Origin: Galbibacter kalidii
GTDB taxonomy: Bacteria; Bacteroidota; Bacteroidia; Flavobacteriales; Flavobacteriaceae
NCBI RefSeq assembly: GCF_026241135.1
Contig: NZ_JAPFGA010000026.1
Location: 1-40,960, forward strand
Reading direction: 5' to 3'
DNA: 40,960 nt
The first letter of the stretch is position 1. Every line of letters starts with the position of its first letter. Shown piece by piece: positions 16,314 through 25,137 of the stretch. The notes under the pieces were generated by a model. The model did not search any database, was not told the DNA's origin, and saw only the letters and a list, made by a program, of their open reading frames with translations. Both the position numbers and the translations under genes were made by a program.

Positions 16314-16565
16314 CTTTAAGGGGATAGAAAGCACCACATTAGTACATGAGGGATCTTTTCCTTCTTTTAAATCATGTATTATTACCGATATTTTGCGTTA
16401 ATTATGCTGTACATGCTGATCCCTTAATTCATTATCAAAGTAGCCTGTGATCTATGGTTACGATTTCTTGATTTTCATCCGCCCTGAAGCGACTCTTCCA
16501 ATCCCATTATCAACAACGATCGCTATTAACCTCTGATCCTTCTTCATAAAGCAGTTACATCAATT
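16284..16565 (-). pseudogene. 3' remnant of a LytS-like sensor kinase gene
   Basis: Compared with 33468-33749, this stretch keeps the coding sequence for the last ~90 residues of the kinase, ending in ...NFIDRK and the stop at 16284, but is broken. It lacks four bases in a T-run near 16390 and two to three more near 16490, so the frame is disrupted. Several substitutions also alter codons. By eye, roughly four of five bases match outside the perfect 57-bp part. The rest of the kinase gene is absent; unrelated sequence begins at about 16566. It is best explained as one flank of a rearrangement or insertion, not as a functional gene. Confidence 0.85.
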
Positions 16566-16908
16566 TTAAACAAAAATTTGAATAGTACTTAATTTTTTAT
16601 AAAAAACAATTCTTACCAAATATTACATGGAAATGCATTTTTATACAACAAAAAGGTTAATTTATTTATTTCCAATTGTGATTCCATAACGAAAAGCCTA
16701 AATTACAAAGATTAAAATAATAAATAAGGGCTTTGGCATTTTTATGGCTCTCCTATGCTGTATAAAACACAGATTCTCAGCATATCGCTACTCGACAAAA
16801 TCCCTGTAATAGAGATACTTACGAAATACGATTGCAAAGATGTTAATAAACTAAAAAATAAACAATTGAAAATCAATGGGTTTTAAGTGCCCACTAATGA
16901 GACAAAGT
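16566..16908. other. Upstream region of the ECF sigma gene, left end of the inserted block
   Basis: About 340 AT-rich bases without a recognisable gene, between the kinase remnant and the sigma factor. It should contain the sigma gene promoter, but no convincing consensus was seen. It is also where the left boundary of the inserted block must lie; no integrase gene or terminal inverted repeat was found. Confidence 0.5.
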
Positions 16909-17460
16909 ATGAATTCAGACTTATATAAGTTGTCATTAAAGGACTATAAGAAATTATTCGTGGAGCTTTATAAACCCCTGTGTCTCTTTGCCGATAAGTA
17001 CGTTGAAAACCTCGAAGAATCAAAAGATATTGTCCAGGAAGTATTTCTTAAAATATGGAAAGACGAGATTGAATTTAAAAGTCGAGACAGTATCAAATCT
17101 TTCCTCTATACCTCTGTGAAAAATAAATGCCTAAACCATTTGAAAAGCAAACGCTATGTCACTACCAACCACATGGCAAACCACGAGATTGAAAAGCTTG
17201 TAAAAGAGTCCTTTTTCTTACGTGAGATAGTTATCGTGGAAACATCTACCATTATTGAAAAAGCAATTAATACGCTGCCTAATAAATGCAAGAAAATAAT
17301 TAGATTGAGTATTAAAAATCTTACAAATTCCCAAATCGCTGAAGAGCTGGGGATTTCGGTAAATACGGTTAAAACTCAAAAAAGAATAGCCTATAAACGG
17401 TTAAAACCACTATTAGGTAAATACTTCTCGTTATTATTAATCATAGATCTTCAGGGCTAA
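16909..17460 (+). CDS. ECF sigma factor (Bacteroidetes sigma-70 family, FecI-like)
   Basis: The ~183-aa protein has sigma region 2 (KLFVELYKPLCLFADKYV, ESKDIVQEVFLKIW, SIKSFLYTSVKNKCLNHL) and region 4 (INTLPNKCKKIIRLS, NSQIAEELGISVNTVKTQ, AYKRLKPLL). These are the hallmarks of the ECF sigma factors paired with FecR-type anti-sigma factors and SusC-like receptors in Bacteroidetes. The start at 16909 (MNSDLYKLS) is preferred by family alignment; an in-frame ATG at 16876 would add 11 residues. The next gene encodes the anti-sigma factor. The expected targets are the SusC/SusD and downstream genes, with activation by cargo binding to the outer-membrane receptor. Confidence 0.9.
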   Translation: MNSDLYKLSLKDYKKLFVELYKPLCLFADKYVENLEESKDIVQEVFLKIWKDEIEFKSRDSIKSFLYTSVKNKCLNHLKSKRYVTTNHMANHEIEKLVKESFFLREIVIVETSTIIEKAINTLPNKCKKIIRLSIKNLTNSQIAEELGISVNTVKTQKRIAYKRLKPLLGKYFSLLLIIDLQG

Positions 17461-17740
17461 AATATGGTTTGTCTGCGCATTAGAATGTTGAACTTTTATA
17501 CAAAAATATGGTTTCCGTAGTTCAGTTATTGTAATACAAGGGGCTCCATGGTCTTCTTTTGTCAAAGATCCTTTGCTTTTTTATAAATTTCTAAATAATT
17601 CTATGAATAGCTTACTTCATCCACAGCGTATAACCAATCCAGTTGGTTTTAAAATGGGATTAAGGTTCATAATTATTTTTTTTAATTTTTTTTAACCCAC
17701 CCCACCCTTTTTGTTGTCTTAGTAGTATAAGCTTCACATA

Positions 17741-18904
17741 ATGATATCAAGTTTTAAGAAAGCCATAACGTTGTCAAAACAGATTGCAGCTTCGCTGCTA
17801 AGAGATAAAAAACCTACACATTTAGAGGAGACGGATCTGTTCAGTGATGAGGATAAGCAATATATTCTGAAATATTTGACTAAAGAGGATCTGATAAAGC
17901 AACGACTCGCCCTGGGAGGACAAATAGATGAAAAAGCGGACAGGGAAAAGATTTTAAAGAAAATCAGTGCCCCTGTAAGGAAACTCGCAGTATGGCATTA
18001 TGCAGCAGCTGCGGTTCTATTCATAGGACTTGCAACTACTTATTTTTTCAAAGGTGAATTATTTCAAACACAACAAACACCTCCTGCAGTTGTGGATATT
18101 ATAGAAGCTGGCATTAATAAGGCTACCCTTACCCGCGAAGATGGAGAGGTGGTGACTTTGCAAGAAGGGACCGCCTATCAATCTAAAAATGTAATTAGCA
18201 ATGGAAACCAGATTGTATATAACACTTCAAAAAACAAAGAATTGGAGGTAGCATATGACTATCTTACTATTCCAAGGGGAGGACAGTTTTTTATACAATT
18301 GTCCGACAGCACTAAAGTATGGCTGAATTCCGAATCCCGGTTAAAATACCCGGTTGCTTTTCCCGAAGGGAAAACCCGGGAGGTGGAACTCGTTTACGGA
18401 GAGGCCTATTTTGAAGTATCACACAGCACCGAGCATGGGGGGGCTGATTTCAAAGTGTATTATAAAGGACAGGAAATACAGGTGTTAGGTACCGAGTTTA
18501 ATGTAAAGGCCTATAAGGACGATACCAATGCATATACCACCCTTGTTAAGGGTAGGGTAGCAGTAAGTTACCAGGGCAAAAAAGAAGTCCTCGCACCTGA
18601 ACAACAATCCAGTTTAAACCTGTCTACCGGTGAACTGACCGTAACGGAAGGCGATATAAACACTGCCGTGGCATGGAAACGCGGACTGTTCATGTTTAAG
18701 AGCAAATCTTTAAAAGAGATCATGAAGGTCCTGGAACGTTGGTATGATGTGGAAATCCTTATCCAAAACAGGGAATTGGAGGTTATTGAGTTTAAAGGAA
18801 CCCTTAGCCGTAACCAAAACCTGGAGGAAATATTAAACCTCTTTAAAAATGCCATGTATATAAACAGTTATCAGGTAAACAATAAAACCATTACTATAAA
18901 CTAA
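17741..18904 (+). CDS. FecR-type anti-sigma factor
   Basis: Single-pass inner-membrane protein of 387 aa. It has a cytoplasmic N-terminal sigma-binding region (1-80), a transmembrane helix (about 83-103), a periplasmic FecR domain (about 175-275; TIPRGGQFFIQLSDSTKVWLNS, YGEAYFEV, VLGTEFNVKAY, LVKGRV), and a C-terminal DUF4974 domain (about 310-387; FKSKSLKEIMKVLERWYDVE). It transmits the signal from the STN domain of the SusC-like receptor to the ECF sigma factor. It lies 280 bp after the sigma gene; the AT-rich gap ends in an oligo-T/CCCACCCC tract just before the start codon, so it may have its own promoter. Confidence 0.9.
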   Translation: MISSFKKAITLSKQIAASLLRDKKPTHLEETDLFSDEDKQYILKYLTKEDLIKQRLALGGQIDEKADREKILKKISAPVRKLAVWHYAAAAVLFIGLATTYFFKGELFQTQQTPPAVVDIIEAGINKATLTREDGEVVTLQEGTAYQSKNVISNGNQIVYNTSKNKELEVAYDYLTIPRGGQFFIQLSDSTKVWLNSESRLKYPVAFPEGKTREVELVYGEAYFEVSHSTEHGGADFKVYYKGQEIQVLGTEFNVKAYKDDTNAYTTLVKGRVAVSYQGKKEVLAPEQQSSLNLSTGELTVTEGDINTAVAWKRGLFMFKSKSLKEIMKVLERWYDVEILIQNRELEVIEFKGTLSRNQNLEEILNLFKNAMYINSYQVNNKTITIN

Positions 18905-19081
18905 CATAAACCTAATAATTACAAATATGAGCGAATAAAAAACAGAAGGGCTATCATCTGTAAAGCATAACAAGGTGGAGTCAACATAAAAAAGAGGGTA
19001 GAAATATCAACATCTCACCGCCGAAATTTCACCCCCTTGAATGATTAATTAATGTTAAACTAATCAATACAATACAAATTT

Positions 19082-22000
19082 ATGGAAATTAAATTTATGG
19101 ATGTCGGTTTCCTGTACGGAAAACGATTACTTATGATGCTTATGAAAACACTGGTGTTTTTAAGCTGTTTTATGGTGTTTAGTTTTACGCCTAAAAATGC
19201 GTTATCACAAAAAATCGAGATTGAGGATGATAGATGGGTAACAGTTGATGAAGTGTTCGATCTTGTTATGGATCAAACAGAGTATACTTTTGTATATCAG
19301 GTAGATTTATTTAAAAATTTTCCCAAAGTACACCTTAAAAAAGGGGCAATGAAAGTAGAAAAATTGCTGGGGGAAAGTTTACCTTCTAATAATTTCAACT
19401 ATAGAGTTACGGAAAACAAAACTATTGTCGTCTGGAGAAAAGATGGTAATAATGCAGACCAACAACTTCAGGTCTCCGGAAGTATCACCGATGAACAAGG
19501 TATACCTGTTACCGGTGCACATGTTTTCATACAAGGCACCATGAAGGGTACTGAAGCAGATTTTGATGGGAACTACTCTTTACTTGTGCCGAGTACAGAG
19601 AGCATATTAGTAGTAGGGTCACTTGGTTATAAAACACAAGAAATTGTGGTAGGCGATCGAAATAAGATTGACGTTGTTTTAATACGTGATGTTTCCGAAT
19701 TAGATGAAGTAGTAATAAGTACCGGTTACCAAAAGATAGAACCGGAGCAAAGTACAGGGAGTGTTTCTACCCTTACCCCCAGGGAATATGACAGTAGGAT
19801 AAATACAACCAACTTTTTACAAGGTATACAAAATAAAATACCCGGGCTGCTCATTAATAACGATGTTCAATTTGAAGGCAATAATCTTTTTCAGATCCGG
19901 GGTATTTCTACTATCAATGGAAATAGCAGCCCCTTGATTGTGGTGGATGGTTTTCCCACAGACCTTTCCTTAGACATGATAAACCCCAACGACATAGAGT
20001 CTGTTACTGTTTTAAAAGATGCTGCGGCCGCTGCTATTTACGGAGTTCGCTCTTCTAACGGGGTAATTATAATAGAACGTAAGAAAGCCAAGGCGGGTAA
20101 ACTGAGGGTGGATTTTCGTCAGGCAACCAGTATAACACCTAAGGAAAATTATGGTAGGTACCGCTGGGATAAGGATGGGGCTAACACCAATATTGATTAT
20201 TACAGGGGCCTTTATGAAGGTGCAACCTCTGCCGATGAATGGGGGTGGTTAACCGATATAAATAACGGCAGTTGGTATAATTACCAAGCCCCCAGAATTA
20301 TTGTGGCCCAACAAGCAGCCGGGGTTATCACACCTGAACAGGCAGAACAACAATTCAGTGAATTGGGTTCCTATAACAATGCCAAAGAATATGGTGAATT
20401 GTTCCAACGTACAGCGATAACCAATTTATATAACCTTGATATATCCGGAGGGAATGAGAATGTGTTGTATTATTTGAATGCCAATTTTATCGACACGAAG
20501 TCTAATTTTATTGAAAATGGCAACAAAAGTTTTCAGCTGTCAGGAAGGGGGACGTTTAATTTCTCAGACCGTTTTTCACTGGATTTGACCAACTTTTTCC
20601 AGCAAAGTATCAGTGAATCTTCTCCTTTTCCCGACATCAATAACATTTACCCTTACGAACGCTTCCATGACCAAGCGGGAAATCCATTGCCATTACATAA
20701 CGGTTCCAATGCCAACCCTTACTATAACCAGGCTTTGATGGACAGGGGGTTATTGGACAATATGTATTATCCTTTGGCAGATGTATATGCGATAAATGAT
20801 GACTCCAAGACATTAAACAACCGCATTACCGCCAATTTTAACTATCGATTGAGCAACGAATTAAATTTAAGGTTCGGCGGGGTGTATGAAACTTCCAGAA
20901 CAGACGTGGACTACTATGCCAAAGAAAACTCAACAGTAGCCCGTCAAATGATTAACCGCTATACAACCAATGGACCTAATGAATCATTAGTGTACAATGT
21001 GCCGATGGGAGGTTTTTTAAGACAACAAGCGCTCAAAACACAGGGTTATACACTTCGTGCCCAGTTAGACTGGAATAAAAAAATAAAAGAAGACCACGCC
21101 CTTACCGCTATTTTGGGTTCTGAGATCAGGACTATTGTTAATGAATCAAACACCGCTTCCTACTTTGGCTATAACGACCAGACTTTGACCCACCAAGGAG
21201 TAGATGTACGATCTTTGTTTGCTAACTTTAGTATTTCGCCCAATTACGCTTTTAGTAATCCTACTATCTTCTATAATGAGCTTTTCAATCAGCAATATGC
21301 AGAGGACAGGTATGTTTCGGCCTATGCCAATGCAGCCTACACCTATAAAGGCAGGTATTCTGTAACAGGGAGTATACGAATAGACCAGTCAAACTTGTTT
21401 GGTACGGACCCTAAATATCGTTACAAACCTTTATGGTCTGTGGGTTTAGCGTGGAACATCAATAAAGAAAGGTTTATGGAAGGTGCCGATTGGGTAAACG
21501 TTTTAAAGCTTCGTTCTGCCTATGGGTTTAACGGAAACGTTGCCAAAAACTCACTCCCACAAATCATTGCGGGAAATAGTAATTTTAATTTTGGTATGAC
21601 CAACTTTATCCCGAGTCTATACCTTGTTTCACCGGCAAATAGGGGGCTCCGTTGGGAACAAACCCATAACATTAACGTAGGGTTGGACTATGATCTCTTT
21701 AAGAATGTAAGGGGAAGCATTGATTATTACGTCAAAAAGAGCACCGACCTGCTGGCCACCACACGGGTTGACCCTACGCGGGGAGTAGCTACCGCTTTAA
21801 TCAATCAAGCTTCGGTTAGGAACAATGGTATCGAGTTTAAACTGAATGCCGATTGGATAACCAACCAACGATTTAACTGGAATACCGGTCTTGTTTTTTC
21901 TCATAATGACAGTAAGGTGTTGAGTGTATATAATATAGACAATGGAACTTCCAGGCAATATATAGATGCCAATGGCTATTCTAATTATTTAGAAGGATAT

Positions 22001-22609
22001 GAAGTAGGTGCTGTATTCAATTACCAATACGCCGGGGTTGACGAAAACGGGGCTCCGTTGATTTATGATAGTGAAGGCAATATCAAGCCTATTTTAGAAG
22101 ATCAGGAAAAGGGAGATGTTAAGTACGTAGGTTCTTCCATTCCTAAGATAAGTTTAGGATTGAGCAATAGGGTAGATATAGGCGATTTTTATGCCTATGC
22201 TATGGTAAACTATTTTGGAGGGTTTAAGTCCCGTGTACCGGTACCCACCCCCCTTGCCACCCGACCTATAGAAGGGGCTTCAGATTACTGGAAGCAACCC
22301 GGTGACGAGGCCGACCCCACTATATTGCCTGCCGTAGGTTATCGTTCGGGCTATGATGTATACCTTGGGGCTACAGATATGTACACGGTAAACGGAGCTT
22401 ATCTCACTTTGGCCGACCTAACCTGTGCTTACAGTTTAAGGAATCAGGGCATCGACAAAATGGGGCTTTCGGACCTGGAGCTTAGATTTCAGGCTTCTAA
22501 TATCTATACGGTAGGGTTTAATGATTATAATTTCAGCCCGGCCACGGGTAGTTTTGAAAAATCTTACTTAACACCTACCTACACCCTTGCAGTTACTGTT
22601 AGTTTCTAA
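19082..22609 (+). CDS. SusC/RagA-like TonB-dependent receptor with STN signalling domain
   Basis: The 1175-aa outer-membrane importer has a signal segment (about residues 20-42), an STN domain (about 45-115; TVDEVFDLVMDQTEYTFVYQ), a carboxypeptidase-regulatory-like domain (about 128-210; VSGSITDEQGIPVTGAHVF), a plug (about 222-335; ELDEVVISTGYQ, QIRGISTINGNSSPLIVVDG, IESVTVLKDAAAAAIYG), and a TonB barrel to the C-terminal aromatic end (AVTVSF). The STN domain fits regulation through the adjacent FecR/sigma pair. Length and domain order are normal for the family. The substrate is unknown; a secreted M16 peptidase encoded downstream points to peptides instead of glycans. SusD follows after 19 bp. 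Confidence 0.92.
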   Translation: MEIKFMDVGFLYGKRLLMMLMKTLVFLSCFMVFSFTPKNALSQKIEIEDDRWVTVDEVFDLVMDQTEYTFVYQVDLFKNFPKVHLKKGAMKVEKLLGESLPSNNFNYRVTENKTIVVWRKDGNNADQQLQVSGSITDEQGIPVTGAHVFIQGTMKGTEADFDGNYSLLVPSTESILVVGSLGYKTQEIVVGDRNKIDVVLIRDVSELDEVVISTGYQKIEPEQSTGSVSTLTPREYDSRINTTNFLQGIQNKIPGLLINNDVQFEGNNLFQIRGISTINGNSSPLIVVDGFPTDLSLDMINPNDIESVTVLKDAAAAAIYGVRSSNGVIIIERKKAKAGKLRVDFRQATSITPKENYGRYRWDKDGANTNIDYYRGLYEGATSADEWGWLTDINNGSWYNYQAPRIIVAQQAAGVITPEQAEQQFSELGSYNNAKEYGELFQRTAITNLYNLDISGGNENVLYYLNANFIDTKSNFIENGNKSFQLSGRGTFNFSDRFSLDLTNFFQQSISESSPFPDINNIYPYERFHDQAGNPLPLHNGSNANPYYNQALMDRGLLDNMYYPLADVYAINDDSKTLNNRITANFNYRLSNELNLRFGGVYETSRTDVDYYAKENSTVARQMINRYTTNGPNESLVYNVPMGGFLRQQALKTQGYTLRAQLDWNKKIKEDHALTAILGSEIRTIVNESNTASYFGYNDQTLTHQGVDVRSLFANFSISPNYAFSNPTIFYNELFNQQYAEDRYVSAYANAAYTYKGRYSVTGSIRIDQSNLFGTDPKYRYKPLWSVGLAWNINKERFMEGADWVNVLKLRSAYGFNGNVAKNSLPQIIAGNSNFNFGMTNFIPSLYLVSPANRGLRWEQTHNINVGLDYDLFKNVRGSIDYYVKKSTDLLATTRVDPTRGVATALINQASVRNNGIEFKLNADWITNQRFNWNTGLVFSHNDSKVLSVYNIDNGTSRQYIDANGYSNYLEGYEVGAVFNYQYAGVDENGAPLIYDSEGNIKPILEDQEKGDVKYVGSSIPKISLGLSNRVDIGDFYAYAMVNYFGGFKSRVPVPTPLATRPIEGASDYWKQPGDEADPTILPAVGYRSGYDVYLGATDMYTVNGAYLTLADLTCAYSLRNQGIDKMGLSDLELRFQASNIYTVGFNDYNFSPATGSFEKSYLTPTYTLAVTVSF

Positions 22610-22628
22610 GAACATTAAATTTTAAAAG

Positions 22629-24005
22629 ATGAAAAAATATATAGATAGACCATTTATATTCCTTTTGTTCCTGACTGTAACCTTGCAGTCTTGTGACGAT
22701 TATCTGGATGTTGACCCTAAGGGCGTGAGGCTTTTAGAAACCGTTGAGGATTACGATTTATGGATGAATAATTATTACGGCTTCTATCCCGATGAAATGA
22801 ATTTGTTGTCAGATTTTGCCGATAAGTTAGATGTGTCCGATCCACCTGTAGATATTAATAGCAGGGTTTACACCTGGCAATCCCAGTTTAATGAGGACGT
22901 TACCAGTGCCTCTACACCTATTTGGGAAGACCACTACGGGTTTATTTACCATGTTAATGCGGTAATTAAAGACGTGGAAAACGCAAGTGGAGGCACCGAA
23001 GAAGTAAAAAACAAACTCAAGGCCGAAGCCTTATTGGGCAGGGCCTTTGAATATTTGCACTTGGTTAATTTGTATGGCAAGGTATATAACCCTTCTACTG
23101 CAAACCAAGACTTGGCCGTTCCGTTTATGACCGGAGTAGATGTTACAGATGAAGTGCCCAATCGTAGCACTGTACAGGAAATATACAACCATATCATAGA
23201 AGACCTTACCGAAGCGCTTCCCAACTTGCCCGAAGACAATAGCGACAATCGTTTTCGAGCCTCTAAGGCGGCAGGATACAGCGTGCTGGCCAGGGCTTAC
23301 TTGTATATGGGAGAATACAGCATAGCTGCCGATAATGCGCAAATGGCCATAGATTACAGTCTTGATCCCATTATCAATTATGAAGAACTGATGGCTACCT
23401 CCACAGAGTTTCCTTCATTAGTACAAAGGTCCGGAACTATCTATGCCAAATATGGGGGGACAAATATCCAGTTTCCTACGCTCGAATTTTATAATTCGTT
23501 TGAGGAAAACGACCTGAGAAGGCAGATTTACTATACTCAACCCTGGGACCCTAACACCCCACCTGCCAGGGGGGAAATTATATTCGTCCCGTTTGGGGTA
23601 TCCATTTGGAACGCCTACCCTAACTGGGGTACTTCGGTCAGTGAAATGCATTTGATAATCGCTGAAGCTGCTGCCCGCGATAATGATTTGGTGACCGCCA
23701 ATGAACAACTGCATCAATTGCGCAAAAATCGCTTTACTACCGAAAATTACGTAAAGTTTGAATCATCAGACCAAGAAGAAGTATTGCAAAAAATATTGAC
23801 CGAGAGAACGTTTGAATTTGCATTTAATGGCTTGAGGTGGTATGATATGAAAAGGTTGGCAGCAGAAGGCAGGATGCCTGAAGTTACCCGACTGGGAGCG
23901 GAGGGGAGTACTATAGCCACTTTACCCCCGGATAGTGATAGGTATACCTTGCAAATACCTGTTCAGGTCATGAGCTTTAACCCTGATTGGGAACAAAATC
24001 CTTAA
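22629..24005 (+). CDS. SusD/RagB-family outer-membrane lipoprotein
   Basis: Lipoprotein of 458 aa with a lipobox ending in LQSC (Cys about 22) directly followed by DDYLDVDPKG, the classical N-terminus of SusD homologs. TPR-like helices (ALLGRAFEYLHLVNLYGK, AGYSVLARAYLYMGEY) and a C-terminal SusD domain (LTERTFEFAFNGLRWYDMKRL) are intact. It forms the lid over the SusC-like barrel and captures the substrate. There are no glycan-active enzymes nearby, so it is probably not a polysaccharide utilisation locus. A rho-independent terminator lies 27 bp downstream. Confidence 0.92.
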   Translation: MKKYIDRPFIFLLFLTVTLQSCDDYLDVDPKGVRLLETVEDYDLWMNNYYGFYPDEMNLLSDFADKLDVSDPPVDINSRVYTWQSQFNEDVTSASTPIWEDHYGFIYHVNAVIKDVENASGGTEEVKNKLKAEALLGRAFEYLHLVNLYGKVYNPSTANQDLAVPFMTGVDVTDEVPNRSTVQEIYNHIIEDLTEALPNLPEDNSDNRFRASKAAGYSVLARAYLYMGEYSIAADNAQMAIDYSLDPIINYEELMATSTEFPSLVQRSGTIYAKYGGTNIQFPTLEFYNSFEENDLRRQIYYTQPWDPNTPPARGEIIFVPFGVSIWNAYPNWGTSVSEMHLIIAEAAARDNDLVTANEQLHQLRKNRFTTENYVKFESSDQEEVLQKILTERTFEFAFNGLRWYDMKRLAAEGRMPEVTRLGAEGSTIATLPPDSDRYTLQIPVQVMSFNPDWEQNP

Positions 24006-24031
24006 AAGAACTCAATTTGATTTTTTGAAAG

Positions 24032-24067
24032 GAGCCTCCCGAAAGTTTTTGGGAGACTCATTTTTTA
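24032..24067 (+). terminator. Intrinsic terminator after SusD
   Basis: GAGCCTCCC (24032-24040) and GGGAGACTC (24051-24059) form a stem with one mismatch, followed by a six-T run. It probably ends the SusC/SusD transcript and separates it from the ABC/MutS genes. Confidence 0.8.
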
Positions 24068-24190
24068 ACCAAGAGGGTAGCCTGTGTCTATTCCGAGGGG
24101 AGCAACCTTAGTCAGGCTTATTGGAATTTTTTTCAAATGAGTTCAATTAGGTGTATTTCCTCAATAATTATTTATCAATAGTAAAAAAAC

Positions 24191-25117
24191 ATGAAAAATC
24201 CTTTAGTGAGCGTTGAGAACCTGTCCCACCGCTATAGTGCGCAATGGGCTGTTAAAGATTTGAATATAGAAATACCTGATAAAGGCATATATGGTTTGCT
24301 TGGTTCAAATGGAGCCGGTAAGTCTACCACCATGAATATTATGAGCGGTGTGCTAAAACAAACCCAAGGGAATGTCTATATCAAGGGAATTGATTTGTCT
24401 AAAAGGCCTATAGAGGCTAAAAAACAGATAGGGTTTCTGCCCCAACATCCTCCGTTATATACCGACACTACGGTAGAAGAATATTTAACCAACTGTGCCT
24501 ATTTACGAAGAATCGATACCAAAGAAGTCAAAGTAGCTGTTGAAAAGGTCATGGAAAAATGTTCCATTGCCCATTTTAAAAAGCGGTTAATCCGCAATTT
24601 GTCGGGGGGATATCAGCAACGGGTCGGGATTGCCCAGGCAATTATCCACAAACCGGCTTTTATCATACTGGATGAGCCTACCAATGGGCTGGATCCCAAC
24701 CAAATTTTAGAAATACGTAAGTTGATAAAGGAAATTGCCCAGGAACGTGCGGTTTTGTTTTCCTCTCATGTCCTTACGGAAGTACAAGCCATTTGCGACC
24801 ATATACTGATGATTAACAATGGGAAAATGGTTTTCTCTGGTAAAACCGAAGAATTTGATAATTACCTAATGCCCAATACCGTTTTTGTCCGTTTGCTCGG
24901 AATGCCTTCCGAAGAGGATATTAAGCAAAGTGTTGAAGGGGTTGAAAGGATAGAGAATTTGGATGGTTTCAATTATCGTTTGTCCTTTAAAAATCTGGAC
25001 GGTGCCATTGAGCGTATTGTTACGGCAAGCGTTAAAAACAATTGGAGGTTAGATGAGATTCGATCTGAGAAGAATTCACTAAACGACGTGTTCTCTGAAT
25101 TATCAAAAATTAAATAA
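24191..25117 (+). CDS. ABC transporter ATP-binding protein, GldA-like
   Basis: The 308-aa ATPase has Walker A GSNGAGKST (38-46), Q-loop region GFLPQ, signature LSGGYQQR (137-144), Walker B FIILDEPTNGLDP (157-169) and the switch histidine in SSHVL. The sequence is of the GldA/ABC-2 export type. GldA, GldF and GldG are needed for gliding in some flavobacteria, but this copy is linked to a fused permease and to MutS-like genes in an uptake cluster, so it is better regarded as a paralog with a different role. The next gene, 20 bp downstream, encodes its permease. Confidence 0.9.
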   Translation: MKNPLVSVENLSHRYSAQWAVKDLNIEIPDKGIYGLLGSNGAGKSTTMNIMSGVLKQTQGNVYIKGIDLSKRPIEAKKQIGFLPQHPPLYTDTTVEEYLTNCAYLRRIDTKEVKVAVEKVMEKCSIAHFKKRLIRNLSGGYQQRVGIAQAIIHKPAFIILDEPTNGLDPNQILEIRKLIKEIAQERAVLFSSHVLTEVQAICDHILMINNGKMVFSGKTEEFDNYLMPNTVFVRLLGMPSEEDIKQSVEGVERIENLDGFNYRLSFKNLDGAIERIVTASVKNNWRLDEIRSEKNSLNDVFSELSKIK

Positions 25118-25137
25118 TCACTAAATTTTTAAAATAG